Part shown: in pieces, positions 29,993 to 38,959 of the stretch
Numbering within the stretch: the first letter of the stretch is position 1
How the letters are laid out: each line of letters opens with the position of its first letter
Assembly: GCF_000472785.1 (NCBI RefSeq)
Contig: NZ_AXAL01000008.1
Span: forward strand, 186,001-250,000
Reading direction: 5' to 3'
Source: Mesorhizobium loti CJ3sym
GTDB lineage: Bacteria; Pseudomonadota; Alphaproteobacteria; Rhizobiales; Rhizobiaceae
DNA length: 64,000 bases
Program-made: the position numbers and the translations under genes
Notes under the pieces: generated by a model
The model's input: the letters and a program-made list of their open reading frames with translations, nothing else
Database searches by the model: none
Told to the model about the DNA's origin: nothing

Positions 29993-30021
29993 TTGACACG
30001 GGCAAGGCTCCTCGTTTATGA
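29993..30021 (+). promoter_or_regulatory. Probable sigma-70 promoter for rpmJ
   Basis: TTGACA at 29993-29998, a 17-base spacer and TTATGA at 30016-30021. It lies about 85 bases upstream of the rpmJ start. Confidence 0.5.
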
Positions 30022-30037
30022 GCCACCCACCGTTGAA

Positions 30038-30061
30038 AAGGCGCGTCTTTTGGCGCGCCTT
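30038..30061 (+). promoter_or_regulatory. Hairpin in the rpmJ leader
   Basis: AAGGCGCG at 30038-30045 pairs perfectly with CGCGCCTT at 30054-30061 around an eight-base loop, followed by AAAATTT. It lies between the promoter-like site and the rpmJ start, so it may be a leader structure or weak attenuator. Confidence 0.4.
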
Positions 30062-30104
30062 AAAATTTCGACCCGGGACCGGGTCCACACCGACAGGCAA
30101 GACC

Positions 30105-30230
30105 ATGAAGATCAAGAATTCGCTCAAGGCGTTGAAGGCGCGTCACCGCGACAACCAGCTGGTTCGCCGCAAGGGCCGCGTTTACATCATCAACAAGACC
30201 GCCCCGCGTTACAAGGCGCGCCAGGGTTGA
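30105..30230 (+). CDS. rpmJ: 50S ribosomal protein L36 (C-minus, alternative form)
   Basis: 41 residues: [20 protein letters not shown], then [20 protein letters not shown] and G. This is the longer L36 form without the zinc-binding Cys residues, as in most rhizobia. It is a small basic protein of the large ribosomal subunit. Confidence 0.95.
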   Translation: MKIKNSLKALKARHRDNQLVRRKGRVYIINKTAPRYKARQG

Positions 30231-30239
30231 GCTTTCGGC

Positions 30240-30258
30240 CGGAGGCTTTTTGCCTCCG
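30240..30258 (+). terminator. Hairpin after rpmJ
   Basis: CGGAGGC pairs with GCCTCCG around a T5 loop ten bases after the stop. No T-run follows, so its strength is uncertain. Confidence 0.4.
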
Positions 30259-30339
30259 CCCATTGATGCTTGTCGGCCTGCCGACCTTCTCACGCTAAAA
30301 TCACTTTGCTGTTCCGCCGCCCGGGACTAGGATCGGGCG

Positions 30340-30948
30340 ATGCGGATTCTTTTTGCATTTTTGATAGCTTTCCCTGTTTCCGGCGCTATTGGCATGCCGG
30401 CCTGGGCCGCGGACGACCAGCCGGCTCAGCCGACGGCCCCTGAAGCTCCAGCGCCGCCGATGACGAAACAGGCCCGGCTCGACAAGCTGTTCACCGATCT
30501 CAAGCGCGAGCGCAATGAAAAGGCGGCCGAACGCATCGCCGGCAACATCTGGAGCGAATGGTTCCAGTCCGGCAGTGCATCGATCGACCTGATGATGCTG
30601 TGGTCGCAAAAAGCGATGGACAACCAGAAGTTCGACGTCGCGCTCGATTTCCTCGACCAGGTGGTGACCTTGCAGCCGAGCTATGCCGAGGGCTGGAACC
30701 GGCGCGCGACGGCGCATTTCATGATGAAGAACTACGGCAAGTCGATGTCCGACATCGACCGCACGCTGCAGCTCGAGCCGCGCCATTTCGGCGCGCTGTC
30801 AGGCCTGGCGCAGATCATGGCGCTGACCGGCCACAAGCAATCGGCGCTCGAAGCCTGGCAGAAGGTGCTGGCCATCTATCCGATGATGCGCAGCGCCCAG
30901 GACCAGGTCGCCACCCTTTCGGAAGAGCTTGCCGGCGAAGGCATTTGA
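30340..30948 (+). CDS. Secreted TPR-repeat protein
   Basis: 202 residues. Signal peptide MRILFAFLIAFPVSGAIGMPAWA, then a Pro/Ala-rich linker, then about three tetratricopeptide repeats (FDVALDFLDQVVTLQPSYAEGWNRRATAHF; YGKSMSDIDRTLQLEPRHFGALSGLAQIM; KQSALEAWQKVLAIYP, each cited in part). It is probably periplasmic. The partner is unknown. Confidence 0.82.
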   Translation: MRILFAFLIAFPVSGAIGMPAWAADDQPAQPTAPEAPAPPMTKQARLDKLFTDLKRERNEKAAERIAGNIWSEWFQSGSASIDLMMLWSQKAMDNQKFDVALDFLDQVVTLQPSYAEGWNRRATAHFMMKNYGKSMSDIDRTLQLEPRHFGALSGLAQIMALTGHKQSALEAWQKVLAIYPMMRSAQDQVATLSEELAGEGI

Positions 30949-31002
30949 TTGCTCTAAGGGATTAGGCAGTAGGGAATAGGCATTAGGCGCTTGAGCCTCT
31001 CC

Positions 31003-31055
<53 letters not shown>

Positions 31056-31095
31056 GCTCCAGAACTTATCCCCCTCCACCTCCGTATATCCCCGC

Positions 31096-32163
31096 ATGAA
31101 CCTGATCTACGCAGTCCTCGCCTTCCTTTTCGCACTCATCTTTACCCTCGTCGGCGTCACCCGCGTCGGCTCGTGGCTGATCGAGCGCCGCAATCCGCCG
31201 ATCGGTGAATTCGCCGACATCAACGGCGCCCGCCTCCACTATGTCCACATTCCCGCGCCCGCCAATGCGGACCTGCCGCCGATCGTCTTCATCCATGGCG
31301 CCAGCGCCAACCTCAAGGACCAGATGCTGCCGCTCCGGCCGCTGCTCGAAGGCCGCGCCGAAATGCTGTTTTTCGACCGGCCGGGCTTTGGCTGGTCCGG
31401 GCGCGGGCCTGGCAACAACGAGGATCCGTCGGCGCAGGCCAACACGATCGCCGCCCTGATGGACCGTCTTGGCATGAAGAAGGCAATCATCGTCGGCCAT
31501 TCCTTCGGTGGCGTGGTGACGGCGGCTTTCGGCCGCGAGCATGCCGACAGGACGCTCGGCCTTGTCTTCCTGTCGCCGGCGACCCACCCCTGGCCGGGCG
31601 GTGCGACCTCCTGGTACTACGACCTGACCACAATCCCGGCGATCGGCCGGCTGTTTTCAGAGACACTGACCTATCCCGCCGGAACATTGCAGATGACGGA
31701 TGCCACGACCTGCGTGTTCTCGCCCAACAAGGTTCCGGACAATTATCTCAGCATCGCCTCGATCCCGCTGGTGCTTCGGCCAGCGGCCTTTCGCGCCAAC
31801 GCCACCGATGTCGCCGGCCTCTACAGCTACGCGCTTGGCGCCGCACCGCACTACAACGAGATCACGGCGCCGACCGTGGTCATTTCGGGCGACCGCGACA
31901 AGGTCGTCTACGCGCATATCCATTCCGTCGGCCTGGAGCGCGACATAGCGGGCGCCGAACTGGTCTGGGTGCACAATCTCGGTCACAAGCCGGACTGGAT
32001 CGCCCCGGACCTCGTCGTTGGCGCCATCGAGAAGGTCGCCGGCAAGAATATCGACCTGGAGGCGATGGCCAGGACGGTGGAAGCACGGATCGCCGGCGAC
32101 ACCTATGGTGCGGGCAAGTGCGCTGACATCAAGGTGCCGCAGGTGGAACTCGCGCCGACCTGA
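31096..32163 (+). CDS. Alpha/beta hydrolase
   Basis: 355 residues from MNLIYAVLAFLFALIFTLVG, a probable membrane anchor. Nucleophile elbow GHSFGG (Ser), oxyanion region FIHGASANLKDQ, and Asp/His candidates in ISGDRDKVVY and VHNLGHKPDW complete a catalytic triad. The substrate is unknown. The open frame extends upstream through the heptanucleotide repeat, which is rejected as coding. Confidence 0.83.
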   Translation: MNLIYAVLAFLFALIFTLVGVTRVGSWLIERRNPPIGEFADINGARLHYVHIPAPANADLPPIVFIHGASANLKDQMLPLRPLLEGRAEMLFFDRPGFGWSGRGPGNNEDPSAQANTIAALMDRLGMKKAIIVGHSFGGVVTAAFGREHADRTLGLVFLSPATHPWPGGATSWYYDLTTIPAIGRLFSETLTYPAGTLQMTDATTCVFSPNKVPDNYLSIASIPLVLRPAAFRANATDVAGLYSYALGAAPHYNEITAPTVVISGDRDKVVYAHIHSVGLERDIAGAELVWVHNLGHKPDWIAPDLVVGAIEKVAGKNIDLEAMARTVEARIAGDTYGAGKCADIKVPQVELAPT

Positions 32164-32164
32164 G

Positions 32165-32628
32165 ATGTATATCCTCAAGCACGGCATCAAGAGAAGCCCG
32201 GAAAGGCGATGGGCGCTGCCGGATCGCATCTTCTTCGGTTACGGGGCGTGCCACATTCTTGCGGGTACCTTCCTCAAGCATCCCCTCTTAAAGGGTTTTT
32301 TGCAGAACGGATCATCCCGGCCGAGAACTTTTCCGGAAACCATGTCTATGTGACGAACGGCGCGATCACCTTCGACCACCACGGTTACTCTAGCCGCGAG
32401 CGCCTCCTGCAACACCACAGAAAGGGCTGGGCCGCCCATAGCGCCGGTTGGCACTGCACCATCGAGAAGGTCGATTTCGACCTGCTCGACACGGCCGAAT
32501 TGAACCAGCGAAAGATGCTGGGGCCGGATCAGTACCATTATGACGCTGTTCTTCGTGCGCGGCGGTTTCTTCAGCGCATAGACCACGCTGAAGCCGCAGA
32601 AAGAGCGCTTAGGATCGCGACGGCTTGA
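32165..32628 (+). pseudogene. Uncharacterised protein, frame broken at a T6 run
   Basis: The ATG at 32165, directly after the hydrolase stop, opens MYILKHGIKRSPERRWALPD and IFFGYGACHILAGTFLKH. The frame is lost at TTTTTT (32296-32301). Adding one T restores LLKGFFAERIIPAENFSGNH and the rest to a stop at 32628, about 154 residues. The restored sequence reads as one compact protein with aromatic and His residues (HHGYSSRERLLQHHRKG), but I do not recognise the family. Confidence 0.55.
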
Positions 32629-32701
32629 AGCCCTTCGGGCCGCAATCGTGTGAAGTCCTTCAAGCAGCAATGCCTCAAAGGAAGCTGCGCAGCGCTACAC
32701 G

Positions 32702-33431
32702 CTAGATGACCAGTAGCGGTGTCTTGCCGGGAACGCGATCGTAGAGGTCCATGACGTCCTGGTTGAACATGCGCACGCAGCCTGACGAGGCGGATTTGCC
32801 GATGGACTTCCAGTCCGGCGATCCATGGATGCGGCAGAGCGTGTCGACCCCGTCCTTGAAGATGTAGAGCGCGCGCGAGCCGAGCGGGTTGCTGACGCCG
32901 GGCTGCATGCCCTGGCGCCATTTTTTTCAGCTTTGGGTCCCTGCGGATCATGGCCGAAGGCGGCGTCCAGGTTGGCCATTTGCGCTTCCACTGGACGATC
33001 GCGCGGCCCTTCCAGGAATAGCCCTGGCGCCCCAGCCCAACGCCATAACGCATGGCCTTGCCGCCCTCGAGCACGAGGTAGAGATATTTGTCGGTCGTGT
33101 TGACCACGATCGTGCCCGGCTTTTCGCCTGTCGGATCGTCAACGATCTGCCGCAGGAACCGCCCGTCGACCTTGCCGAAGGGGATCGCCGGCAGCGCATG
33201 GCCCCCGTCTTCGACCGCACTGTACATGCTCGCATAGTCGGGCGACGCCTGGGCTTCAGGGGCGGCATCTTCGATCGGTGCCTTTTCCGGCGCCGGCTCA
33301 AGCGGCGGCGGATTGAGAGAAGCGGCCATGCCGATCGACTGTCTGGGCATTTGGGCACAGGCCGAAATCGCCGAAACGCCAACAAGCGACAGCCCGGTCA
33401 AAAGCGACCGGCGCGAAACAGGAAATGACAT
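32702..33431 (-). pseudogene. L,D-transpeptidase (YkuD family) lipoprotein, frame broken at a T7 run
   Basis: The N-terminus MSFPVSRRSLLTGLSLVG ends in a lipobox-like ISAC. The YkuD domain follows (VDDPTGEKPGTIVVNTTDKY, YGVGLGRQGYSWKG). The frame shifts at TTTTTTT (32921-32927, AAAAAAA on the coding strand). Removing one base joins RRDPKLKK to WRQGMQPGVSNPLG and the catalytic end HGSPDWKSIGKSASSGCVRM, with the active-site Cys in SGCVR. The whole protein would be about 243 residues. It would cross-link peptidoglycan in the periplasm. Confidence 0.85.
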
Positions 33432-33637
33432 TCAATACTTTCAAACGATGGGAATTGCCGACAGGAAGGGAGGCGACGATCGATGCCGCCTCGCGCCCCC
33501 GTGTCTTGTAGAGGCAATCAGGGCGACCCTGTGTCTAGACAAAGGCCGGGATCATTGTCCGAGCCTTTGTTGTATTGTGGCCACAGCAAGCCCCGCACGA
33601 AAACCGCGCGATACGCTTCAGTCAGGAAATCAACAAC

Positions 33638-35074
33638 TTACCGGCTGCCCTGCGCATCCGACCCGACATAGGCGATACGCAGCATGTTGGTCGAACCGGG
33701 CGTCCTCAGCGGCACACCGGCCGTGATGATGACGCGATCGCCCGGCTTGCCGAACTCTTCTTCCAGCGCGATGCGGCAGGCGCGATTGACCATGTCGTCG
33801 AGATCGGTTGCATCGGGCGAGACGACGCAATGGGTGCCCCACAAGAGCGACAGCCGCCGCGCCGTGTTGAGGATCGGCGACAGCGCAATGATCGGCACCT
33901 GCGGCCGTTCGCGCGCGGCCCGCAGCCCGGTGGTGCCGGACGCCGTGTAGGTGATGATCGCCGCCAGTTTCAGCGTCTCGGCGATCTCGCGGGCGGCCAG
34001 TGAAATGGCGTCGGCGCCGGTTGCTTCCGGTTCGGAGCGCTGCGCATTGATAATGCCGGCATAGGTCGGGTCGGTTTCGACCTTGGTGGCGATGCGGTTC
34101 ATCATTGCCACGGCTTCAACTGGATAGGCGCCCGCCGCCGATTCCGCCGACAGCATGATGGCGTCGGCACCTTCGAAAACGGCGATCGAGACGTCGGAGA
34201 CTTCGGCGCGGGTCGGCACCGGTGCGGTGATCATCGATTCCAGCATCTGCGTGGCGACCACCACCGGCTTGCCGGCGCGGCGCGCGGCGCGCGTGATCTG
34301 CTTCTGGATGCCAGGCACGGCCTCGAGCGGCATCTCGACACCGAGATCGCCACGGGCGACCATCAGCGCGTCGGACAGTTCGATGATCTCGGCCAGCCGG
34401 GCGACGGCCTGCGGCTTTTCGATCTTGGCCATGATCAGCGCCCGGCCGCGCGCGATCTTGCGCGCTTCGGCCAGATCTTCGGGGCGCTGCACGAAGGACA
34501 GCGCCACCCAGTCGACGCCGGTGGCCAGCACCGCGTCGAGATCCTTGCGGTCCTTCTCGGTCAGCGCACCGACCGGCAGGTCGGTATCGGGCAGGCTGAC
34601 GCCCTTCTTGTCGGAAATCGTGGTACCGGCAACAACGATGCAGGTGATCGACTTGCCGTCACTCTTGATCGCTTTCAGCTCAAGCTTGCCGTCGTCGATC
34701 AAAAGCCGGTGGCCAGGCTCGACCGAGCTCAGGATTTCCGGATGCGGCAGATAGACCCTGGTCGAGGTTCCTGGCTCGGGATTGTCGTCGAGCGTGAAGG
34801 TCTGGCCTGATGTCAGCACTTCCTTGCCATTGGCGAACTTGCCGACGCGCAGCTTGGGGCCTTGCAGGTCGGCAAGGATGCCGATCGGCCGGCCGACCTG
34901 TTCCTCGACGGCGCGGATGCGGCCGACCAGCGTGCGCATCAGCTCGTGGTCGGTATGGCTCATATTGATGCGGAACACGTCGGCGCCCGCTTCGAACAAT
35001 TTCTTCAGCATCTCCTCGGAGGAGGAGGCCGGACCGATTGTGGCTAGGATCTTGACCTTGCGGCTGCGTCTCAT
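33638..35074 (-). CDS. pyk: Pyruvate kinase
   Basis: 478 residues. Opens RRSRKVKILATIGPASSSEE. The active-site signature IMAKIEKPQAVARL carries the catalytic Lys and metal-binding Glu, and MVARGDLGVEMPLEAVPGIQKQ follows. It converts phosphoenolpyruvate and ADP to pyruvate and ATP. It overlaps the upstream DUF1036 gene by ATGA. Confidence 0.95.
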   Translation of the reverse strand: MRRSRKVKILATIGPASSSEEMLKKLFEAGADVFRINMSHTDHELMRTLVGRIRAVEEQVGRPIGILADLQGPKLRVGKFANGKEVLTSGQTFTLDDNPEPGTSTRVYLPHPEILSSVEPGHRLLIDDGKLELKAIKSDGKSITCIVVAGTTISDKKGVSLPDTDLPVGALTEKDRKDLDAVLATGVDWVALSFVQRPEDLAEARKIARGRALIMAKIEKPQAVARLAEIIELSDALMVARGDLGVEMPLEAVPGIQKQITRAARRAGKPVVVATQMLESMITAPVPTRAEVSDVSIAVFEGADAIMLSAESAAGAYPVEAVAMMNRIATKVETDPTYAGIINAQRSEPEATGADAISLAAREIAETLKLAAIITYTASGTTGLRAARERPQVPIIALSPILNTARRLSLLWGTHCVVSPDATDLDDMVNRACRIALEEEFGKPGDRVIITAGVPLRTPGSTNMLRIAYVGSDAQGSR

Positions 35075-35589
35075 TGACTGTTGGTTCCCGGGGCGGCTGG
35101 AGCGCCTCCCGTTGCGGGCTCATCGGTCAGCTGGACCATCCAGCTTGCCTGTTCGCCCGTGTCATATTCCTGAAATCCGGCGCGCTGAAAGCCCCGGGCG
35201 ACGCAGTCGTTTACGCCGGCGATCTTGAACTCTTTTTCAGCCACGCACATGTTGATCGGGCCGTCCCAGCGTCCACCGCGCTCAGCGTCTTCTGCATAAA
35301 GATAGTAAAACCTTGATGACAGCGGCCCTTCGATCAACGTCTTGCAGCTCGATCCTTCGATGTGCCACCAGCCCTCGGTGATCCAGCCGGCCTTGGCGCG
35401 ATAGCCGATGCCGACACCGACCAGGTTCTGTGTGGCGTTGCAGACGCGGAAATCGGCACGCGCCGGCGAGGCCATGACCATCGCCGAGAAGCCCACGGTC
35501 AGGATCAGGAGCGGCATGGCAAAGGCGGAGCGCATGCGCTGCCTGCCGGCGGAACCCATTCCAAAACCCCTCAAGAACCACATCAGCAT
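35071..35589 (-). CDS. DUF1036 secreted protein
   Basis: 172 residues from MLMWFLRGFG, with a hydrophobic export signal (FAMPLLILTVGFSAMVMASPARA). The mature protein opens DFRVCNATQNLVGVGIGYRA, the DUF1036 signature, and has several conserved Trp and Cys residues (EGWWHIEGSSCKTL, NDCVARGF). The function is not established. Other starts at 35583 and 35559 are possible. It is coupled to pyk. Confidence 0.82.
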   Translation of the reverse strand: MLMWFLRGFGMGSAGRQRMRSAFAMPLLILTVGFSAMVMASPARADFRVCNATQNLVGVGIGYRAKAGWITEGWWHIEGSSCKTLIEGPLSSRFYYLYAEDAERGGRWDGPINMCVAEKEFKIAGVNDCVARGFQRAGFQEYDTGEQASWMVQLTDEPATGGAPAAPGTNSQ

Positions 35590-35754
35590 CTCTCTGCGCC
35601 CCTTTTCGGAAAAGTCCGGGCGCATGTCAACGCGCCGTTTTGTCCAATTCCAATCGATTTAGGAAGGCTCCGGCGCCCAATTTGCCGACTTCTGCCAAAT
35701 TTCCCGGGAAACCTTGGCCAAACAACGGCGTTGCGCAAGCGTCGTCTTCGTGGA

Positions 35755-35916
35755 ATGACGATAGCACCCTCCCCGGAAGCCAGCGAACAGACCATTTCCC
35801 GCCAATGGCCCGATCCACAGTTTTCGCGACTTTCGACATTGTCGAGGGCAACCGCAAGCGGGGCACCATGCCTTTGGCTGATCATGCCCGCCGCGACCTG
35901 CCGAACGACTATGGCA
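35755..35916 (+). pseudogene. Truncated duplicate of the 5' end of the N-formylglutamate amidohydrolase gene
   Basis: About 160 bases match 37358-37512 closely in the same orientation, including upstream sequence and the first ~38 codons (MARSTVFATFDIVEGNRKRG... to DYG, from the ATG at 35805). After DYG the similarity ends and the frame runs into unrelated sequence. With the second copy it brackets the reductase gene. Confidence 0.8.
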
Positions 35917-35971
35917 AGCCTAGGCCTGCCGGAAACCAGGTCACGAACAGTCAACCCCATCACGCATCGGC

Positions 35972-37183
35972 TCATCTGCCAATCCGCAGCATGCCAAGGA
36001 ATTTTCGCGATGTGTAGAATAACCCCTTGCGAACCGACTTCGCGACTTGGCGCAAAAAAAGACCATAGAGTGCGTTGTAGCCATGCTTTCCTGCCAGGAT
36101 ATCCAGATATCCGTTCTGCAGAGTGCTTGCGTCGGCAAAGGCCCAGGCGAAGGGTCTATGGACAAGCTTCGGAAAGATGAAACATCTCAAAATGTTGGCC
36201 TGCCGCAGACTGGCGGAGATTTTCGAGTATTCGCCACCGTATTCCTGCAGCGCGGATGATCCGACGCCTTTCTCATTGCAGGAAAGAACCGCCTTGGCCG
36301 CCGCGGCCCCCGTTTCCATTGCGTAAGCGATTCCTTCGCCTGTTATTGGATCAACGACCCCCGCAGCGTCGCCGCAGAGGAGAATATTGCCTCTTCCCGG
36401 CGTCCTTCGGAAATCCCCAAATGGAATATACTGGCCTTTTACCCTGTAGTCGGCGATCGCAAGATTCTTGTACGACAGGTACGTCTCAAGGCTTTGTTTG
36501 AGGTCGGGGTTGAAACGGTGAATGCCGCCAACGCCAATCGTGAACGTCTCGTGTTTCGGGAATATCCAGCCGTATCCCCAGTGAGCAGCGCCGAAATCGA
36601 CCTCCGCGCGATCCAAGGCATCAGGCATATCGGATCGTGGAACCTCCACCTCAAGGCCAAATCCGATCGTCTTGGGATCGAAGGAGGCACCGAAAAGGGC
36701 CTTGGCGATTTGGCTGTTCACGCCATCGGCCCCAATCAGAAACCTGAAGGCCAAGGATTCTCCGGTTTTGAGTTGCAGCATGTTGTTTTGGAGGTCGACG
36801 TTGACGATCTCCGCGCTGAGCCTCAGATCAACAGAGGCCTCACTGGCGATCTCCAGGAGGTAGTTGTCGAACTTCTTGCGCATTGTGAAATAGAGCGTGG
36901 AATAACCATTGTTGTCCGCCAGGAAGCTGTTGTTGAAATAGAAGCGCAAGCGATCCGAAGAGACGAACAATTTTTCATCCCAGGATCGTCGAAACACGGT
37001 CTCGAACACCCCTTTGCTACGGCCGCTGACGAGCCCTCCGCACAATTTGTTTCGGGGAAAAGCACTCTTGTCGATGAGGCAGGTTCGAAACCCCCGAGAT
37101 GCCGCGGTGAACGCGGCCGCGCTGCCGGCTGGGCCGCCACCGACGACGATGAGATCGAACTGGCTCTGTGAGTCCGGCTTCAT
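35972..37183 (-). CDS. Geranylgeranyl reductase-family FAD-dependent oxidoreductase
   Basis: 403 residues from MKPDSQSQFDLIVVGGGPAG. The FAD dinucleotide motif VVGGGPAGSAAAF, the FPRNKLCGG segment, FLIGADGVNS and the second FAD motif ILLCGDAAGVVDPITGEGI define the family, which reduces isoprenoid or quinone-like double bonds. GC content is visibly lower than in neighbours (28 of 60 at 36421-36480). The flanking direct duplication and the composition suggest acquisition by transfer. The open frame continues upstream into non-coding sequence, which is rejected. Confidence 0.82.
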   Translation of the reverse strand: MKPDSQSQFDLIVVGGGPAGSAAAFTAASRGFRTCLIDKSAFPRNKLCGGLVSGRSKGVFETVFRRSWDEKLFVSSDRLRFYFNNSFLADNNGYSTLYFTMRKKFDNYLLEIASEASVDLRLSAEIVNVDLQNNMLQLKTGESLAFRFLIGADGVNSQIAKALFGASFDPKTIGFGLEVEVPRSDMPDALDRAEVDFGAAHWGYGWIFPKHETFTIGVGGIHRFNPDLKQSLETYLSYKNLAIADYRVKGQYIPFGDFRRTPGRGNILLCGDAAGVVDPITGEGIAYAMETGAAAAKAVLSCNEKGVGSSALQEYGGEYSKISASLRQANILRCFIFPKLVHRPFAWAFADASTLQNGYLDILAGKHGYNALYGLFLRQVAKSVRKGLFYTSRKFLGMLRIGR

Positions 37184-37357
37184 AGCTGGGCCGAGATCCT
37201 TTGGGGAAATGCGTGAAACACGCCATATCGGGGACGATGAATGGCAGCAATCCTTTCGAAGCCGTCCCGGATGACAGGATCGATCGTACGGTTGTCGTAT
37301 CTTGAAAATGATCGCAGACAATTCAAGGGGTTGTAAGAAGCCTATCCTCGTCACAGT

Positions 37358-37512
37358 ATGACGATAGTCCCGAAAGCCAGCGAACAGACCATTCCCGCCA
37401 ATGACCCGATCCACAGTTTTCGCGCCTTTCGACATTGTCGAGGGCGACCGCAAGCGAGGCATCGTGCTTCTGGCAGACCATGCCCGCCGCGACCTGCCGG
37501 ATGACTATGGCA
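37358..37512 (+). repeat. Second copy of the ~155-bp direct duplication
   Basis: Matches 35755-35916 with scattered substitutions and two small indels. This copy is contiguous with the full-length amidohydrolase gene, so it covers its leader and 5' end. Confidence 0.8.
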
Positions 37513-38198
37513 CCCTCGGCATGCCCTCAGCGGAGTTCGACCGACACATTGCCTACGACATTGGCGTCGAAGCGGTGACGCGCGAACTGGCCGCCCTGCT
37601 CGGCGTGCCGGCGGTGCTCGCCAATTTTTCGCGGCTGCTGATTGATCCCAATCGCGGCGAGGACGACCCGACGCTCATTCGCCAGCTCTATGATGGCACC
37701 GTCGTGCCGGGAAACTATCCGATGGCGCCCGAGGAGCGCGAAAGGCGGCTCGACACCTTCTATCGTCCCTACCACGACGCGGTCGGCGCCAAGATTGCTT
37801 CGGTCGCGCAGGCTTCCGGACAGGCACCCTTCATCTTCTCGGTGCATTCCTTCACGCCGGTCATGCAGGGCATCAAGCGCCCCTGGCATGTCGGCATATT
37901 ATGGGACCTTGACGACCGGGTGGCGCGGCCGCTGATCGACATGTTGGCTGAAGACAAGAACCTCGTCGTCGGCGACAACGAGCCCTATGACGGCGCGCTG
38001 CGCGGCGACACCATGTTCAAACATGCCATCGTCAATGGCTACGCCCACGCATTGATCGAGATCCGCCAGGACCTGATATCAGACCAGAAGGGCGCGGTCG
38101 CCTGGGCCGAGCGCCTGGCACCGATCGTTGACGCGATCGACCGCCGTCCCGATATACATGCGGTAAAGATGTTCGGCTCGCGCACCGGGCCGGTGTGA
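37401..38198 (+). CDS. N-formylglutamate amidohydrolase-family protein
   Basis: 265 residues from MTRSTVFAPFDIVEGDRKRG. Family motifs are LADHARRDLP, ANFSRLLIDPNRGEDDPTLI, FSVHSFTPVMQG and GDNEPYDG. The enzyme removes formate from N-formylglutamate in histidine catabolism or acts on related N-acyl compounds. The start is uncertain: a conserved-looking peptide MTIVPKASEQTIPANDPIHS lies upstream in another frame and would join if one T of TTTT near 37420 were absent. That T-run is also present in the duplicate, so it is probably real. It overlaps the next gene. Confidence 0.85.
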   Translation: MTRSTVFAPFDIVEGDRKRGIVLLADHARRDLPDDYGTLGMPSAEFDRHIAYDIGVEAVTRELAALLGVPAVLANFSRLLIDPNRGEDDPTLIRQLYDGTVVPGNYPMAPEERERRLDTFYRPYHDAVGAKIASVAQASGQAPFIFSVHSFTPVMQGIKRPWHVGILWDLDDRVARPLIDMLAEDKNLVVGDNEPYDGALRGDTMFKHAIVNGYAHALIEIRQDLISDQKGAVAWAERLAPIVDAIDRRPDIHAVKMFGSRTGPV

Positions 38199-38209
38199 GG
38201 ATCAGGAAA

Positions 38210-38518
38210 ATGACCGAACTCAGCGACGAACAGAAACGCGATTTCGAGGCCGCCGCCTTTCGCCGCTTGGTCGAGCACCTCAGAGAACGCAACGACGTGC
38301 AGAACATTGACCTGATGAATCTCGCCGGCTTCTGCCGCAACTGTCTGTCGAACTGGTACCGCGAGGCGGCGAACGCCAAGGGCGTCGACCTCGGCAAGGA
38401 CCAGTCGCGCGAGATCGTCTACGGCATGCCCTATGCCGAGTGGCAGGCACTCAACCAGACCGAAGCGTCGGATGCCAAGAAGGCGGAGTTCGAAGCCAGG
38501 CGGCCGAAGGACCATTAG
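38210..38518 (+). CDS. DUF1244-family protein
   Basis: 102 residues from MTELSDEQKRDFEAAAFRRL, preceded by CAGGA. The DUF1244 core DLMNLAGFCRNCLSNWYREAA contains two cysteines, and YGMPYAEWQ follows. The function is not established. It lies 11 bases after the amidohydrolase gene and is probably cotranscribed with it. Confidence 0.85.
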   Translation: MTELSDEQKRDFEAAAFRRLVEHLRERNDVQNIDLMNLAGFCRNCLSNWYREAANAKGVDLGKDQSREIVYGMPYAEWQALNQTEASDAKKAEFEARRPKDH

Positions 38519-38959
38519 GTCGGCCTGATACGGCGAGCGACCGCCGACCACCTTCTTCCGGCGCCTGTGTGGACCAAACCTTCGCGGCTTCGTCATCCTA
38601 GGGCGGAGCAAGGAGCGAAGCGACGCGGCGCAGACCCTAGGATTCTGTGTGTCGGCCGGCACAAGCACAGCGGCTCAGAATGAAGGTCGCGCCCACCAAG
38701 GCAGATTCTGCACCGTATCATCGCACATACGGCACGGCACAGGATCCTCGGGTCTGCGCCACGTCGCTTCGCTCCTTGCTTCGCCCGTGGATGACGAAGG
38801 GAGGAGCGTTTCGGCTAATCTCTAAGGTTTCAACCCGCCATCAGCAATGCCGGTCTGTTTCGCTCTTTGGTTCAAGCAATTCCCACAGGCCAGCGCTTGA
38901 CTACAAATTGAATCGATCTAATTTGCCGCGCTGAGCCATTTTCTGACCGGACTCGCCTT
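38519..38959. other. Intergenic region with a palindromic repeat, no gene
   Basis: About 440 bases with no supported ORF. Most of it is the inverted-repeat element at 38591-38796. The rest before 38960 probably holds the MFS promoter. Confidence 0.6.
38591..38796. repeat. Inverted-repeat intergenic element (rhizobial palindromic type)
   Basis: The 59-base arm at 38591-38649 is an almost perfect reverse complement of 38738-38796. Both arms contain the core AAGGAGCGAAGCGACG and GCGCAGACCC. About 88 bases separate them. This resembles short intergenic palindromic elements common in Mesorhizobium genomes. It encodes no protein. Confidence 0.82.

Noticed and set aside
37184..37462. N-terminal extension of the geranylgeranyl-reductase-like protein
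   Set aside because: It is antisense to the duplicated amidohydrolase sequence. The ATG at 37183 directly precedes the FAD-binding motif.
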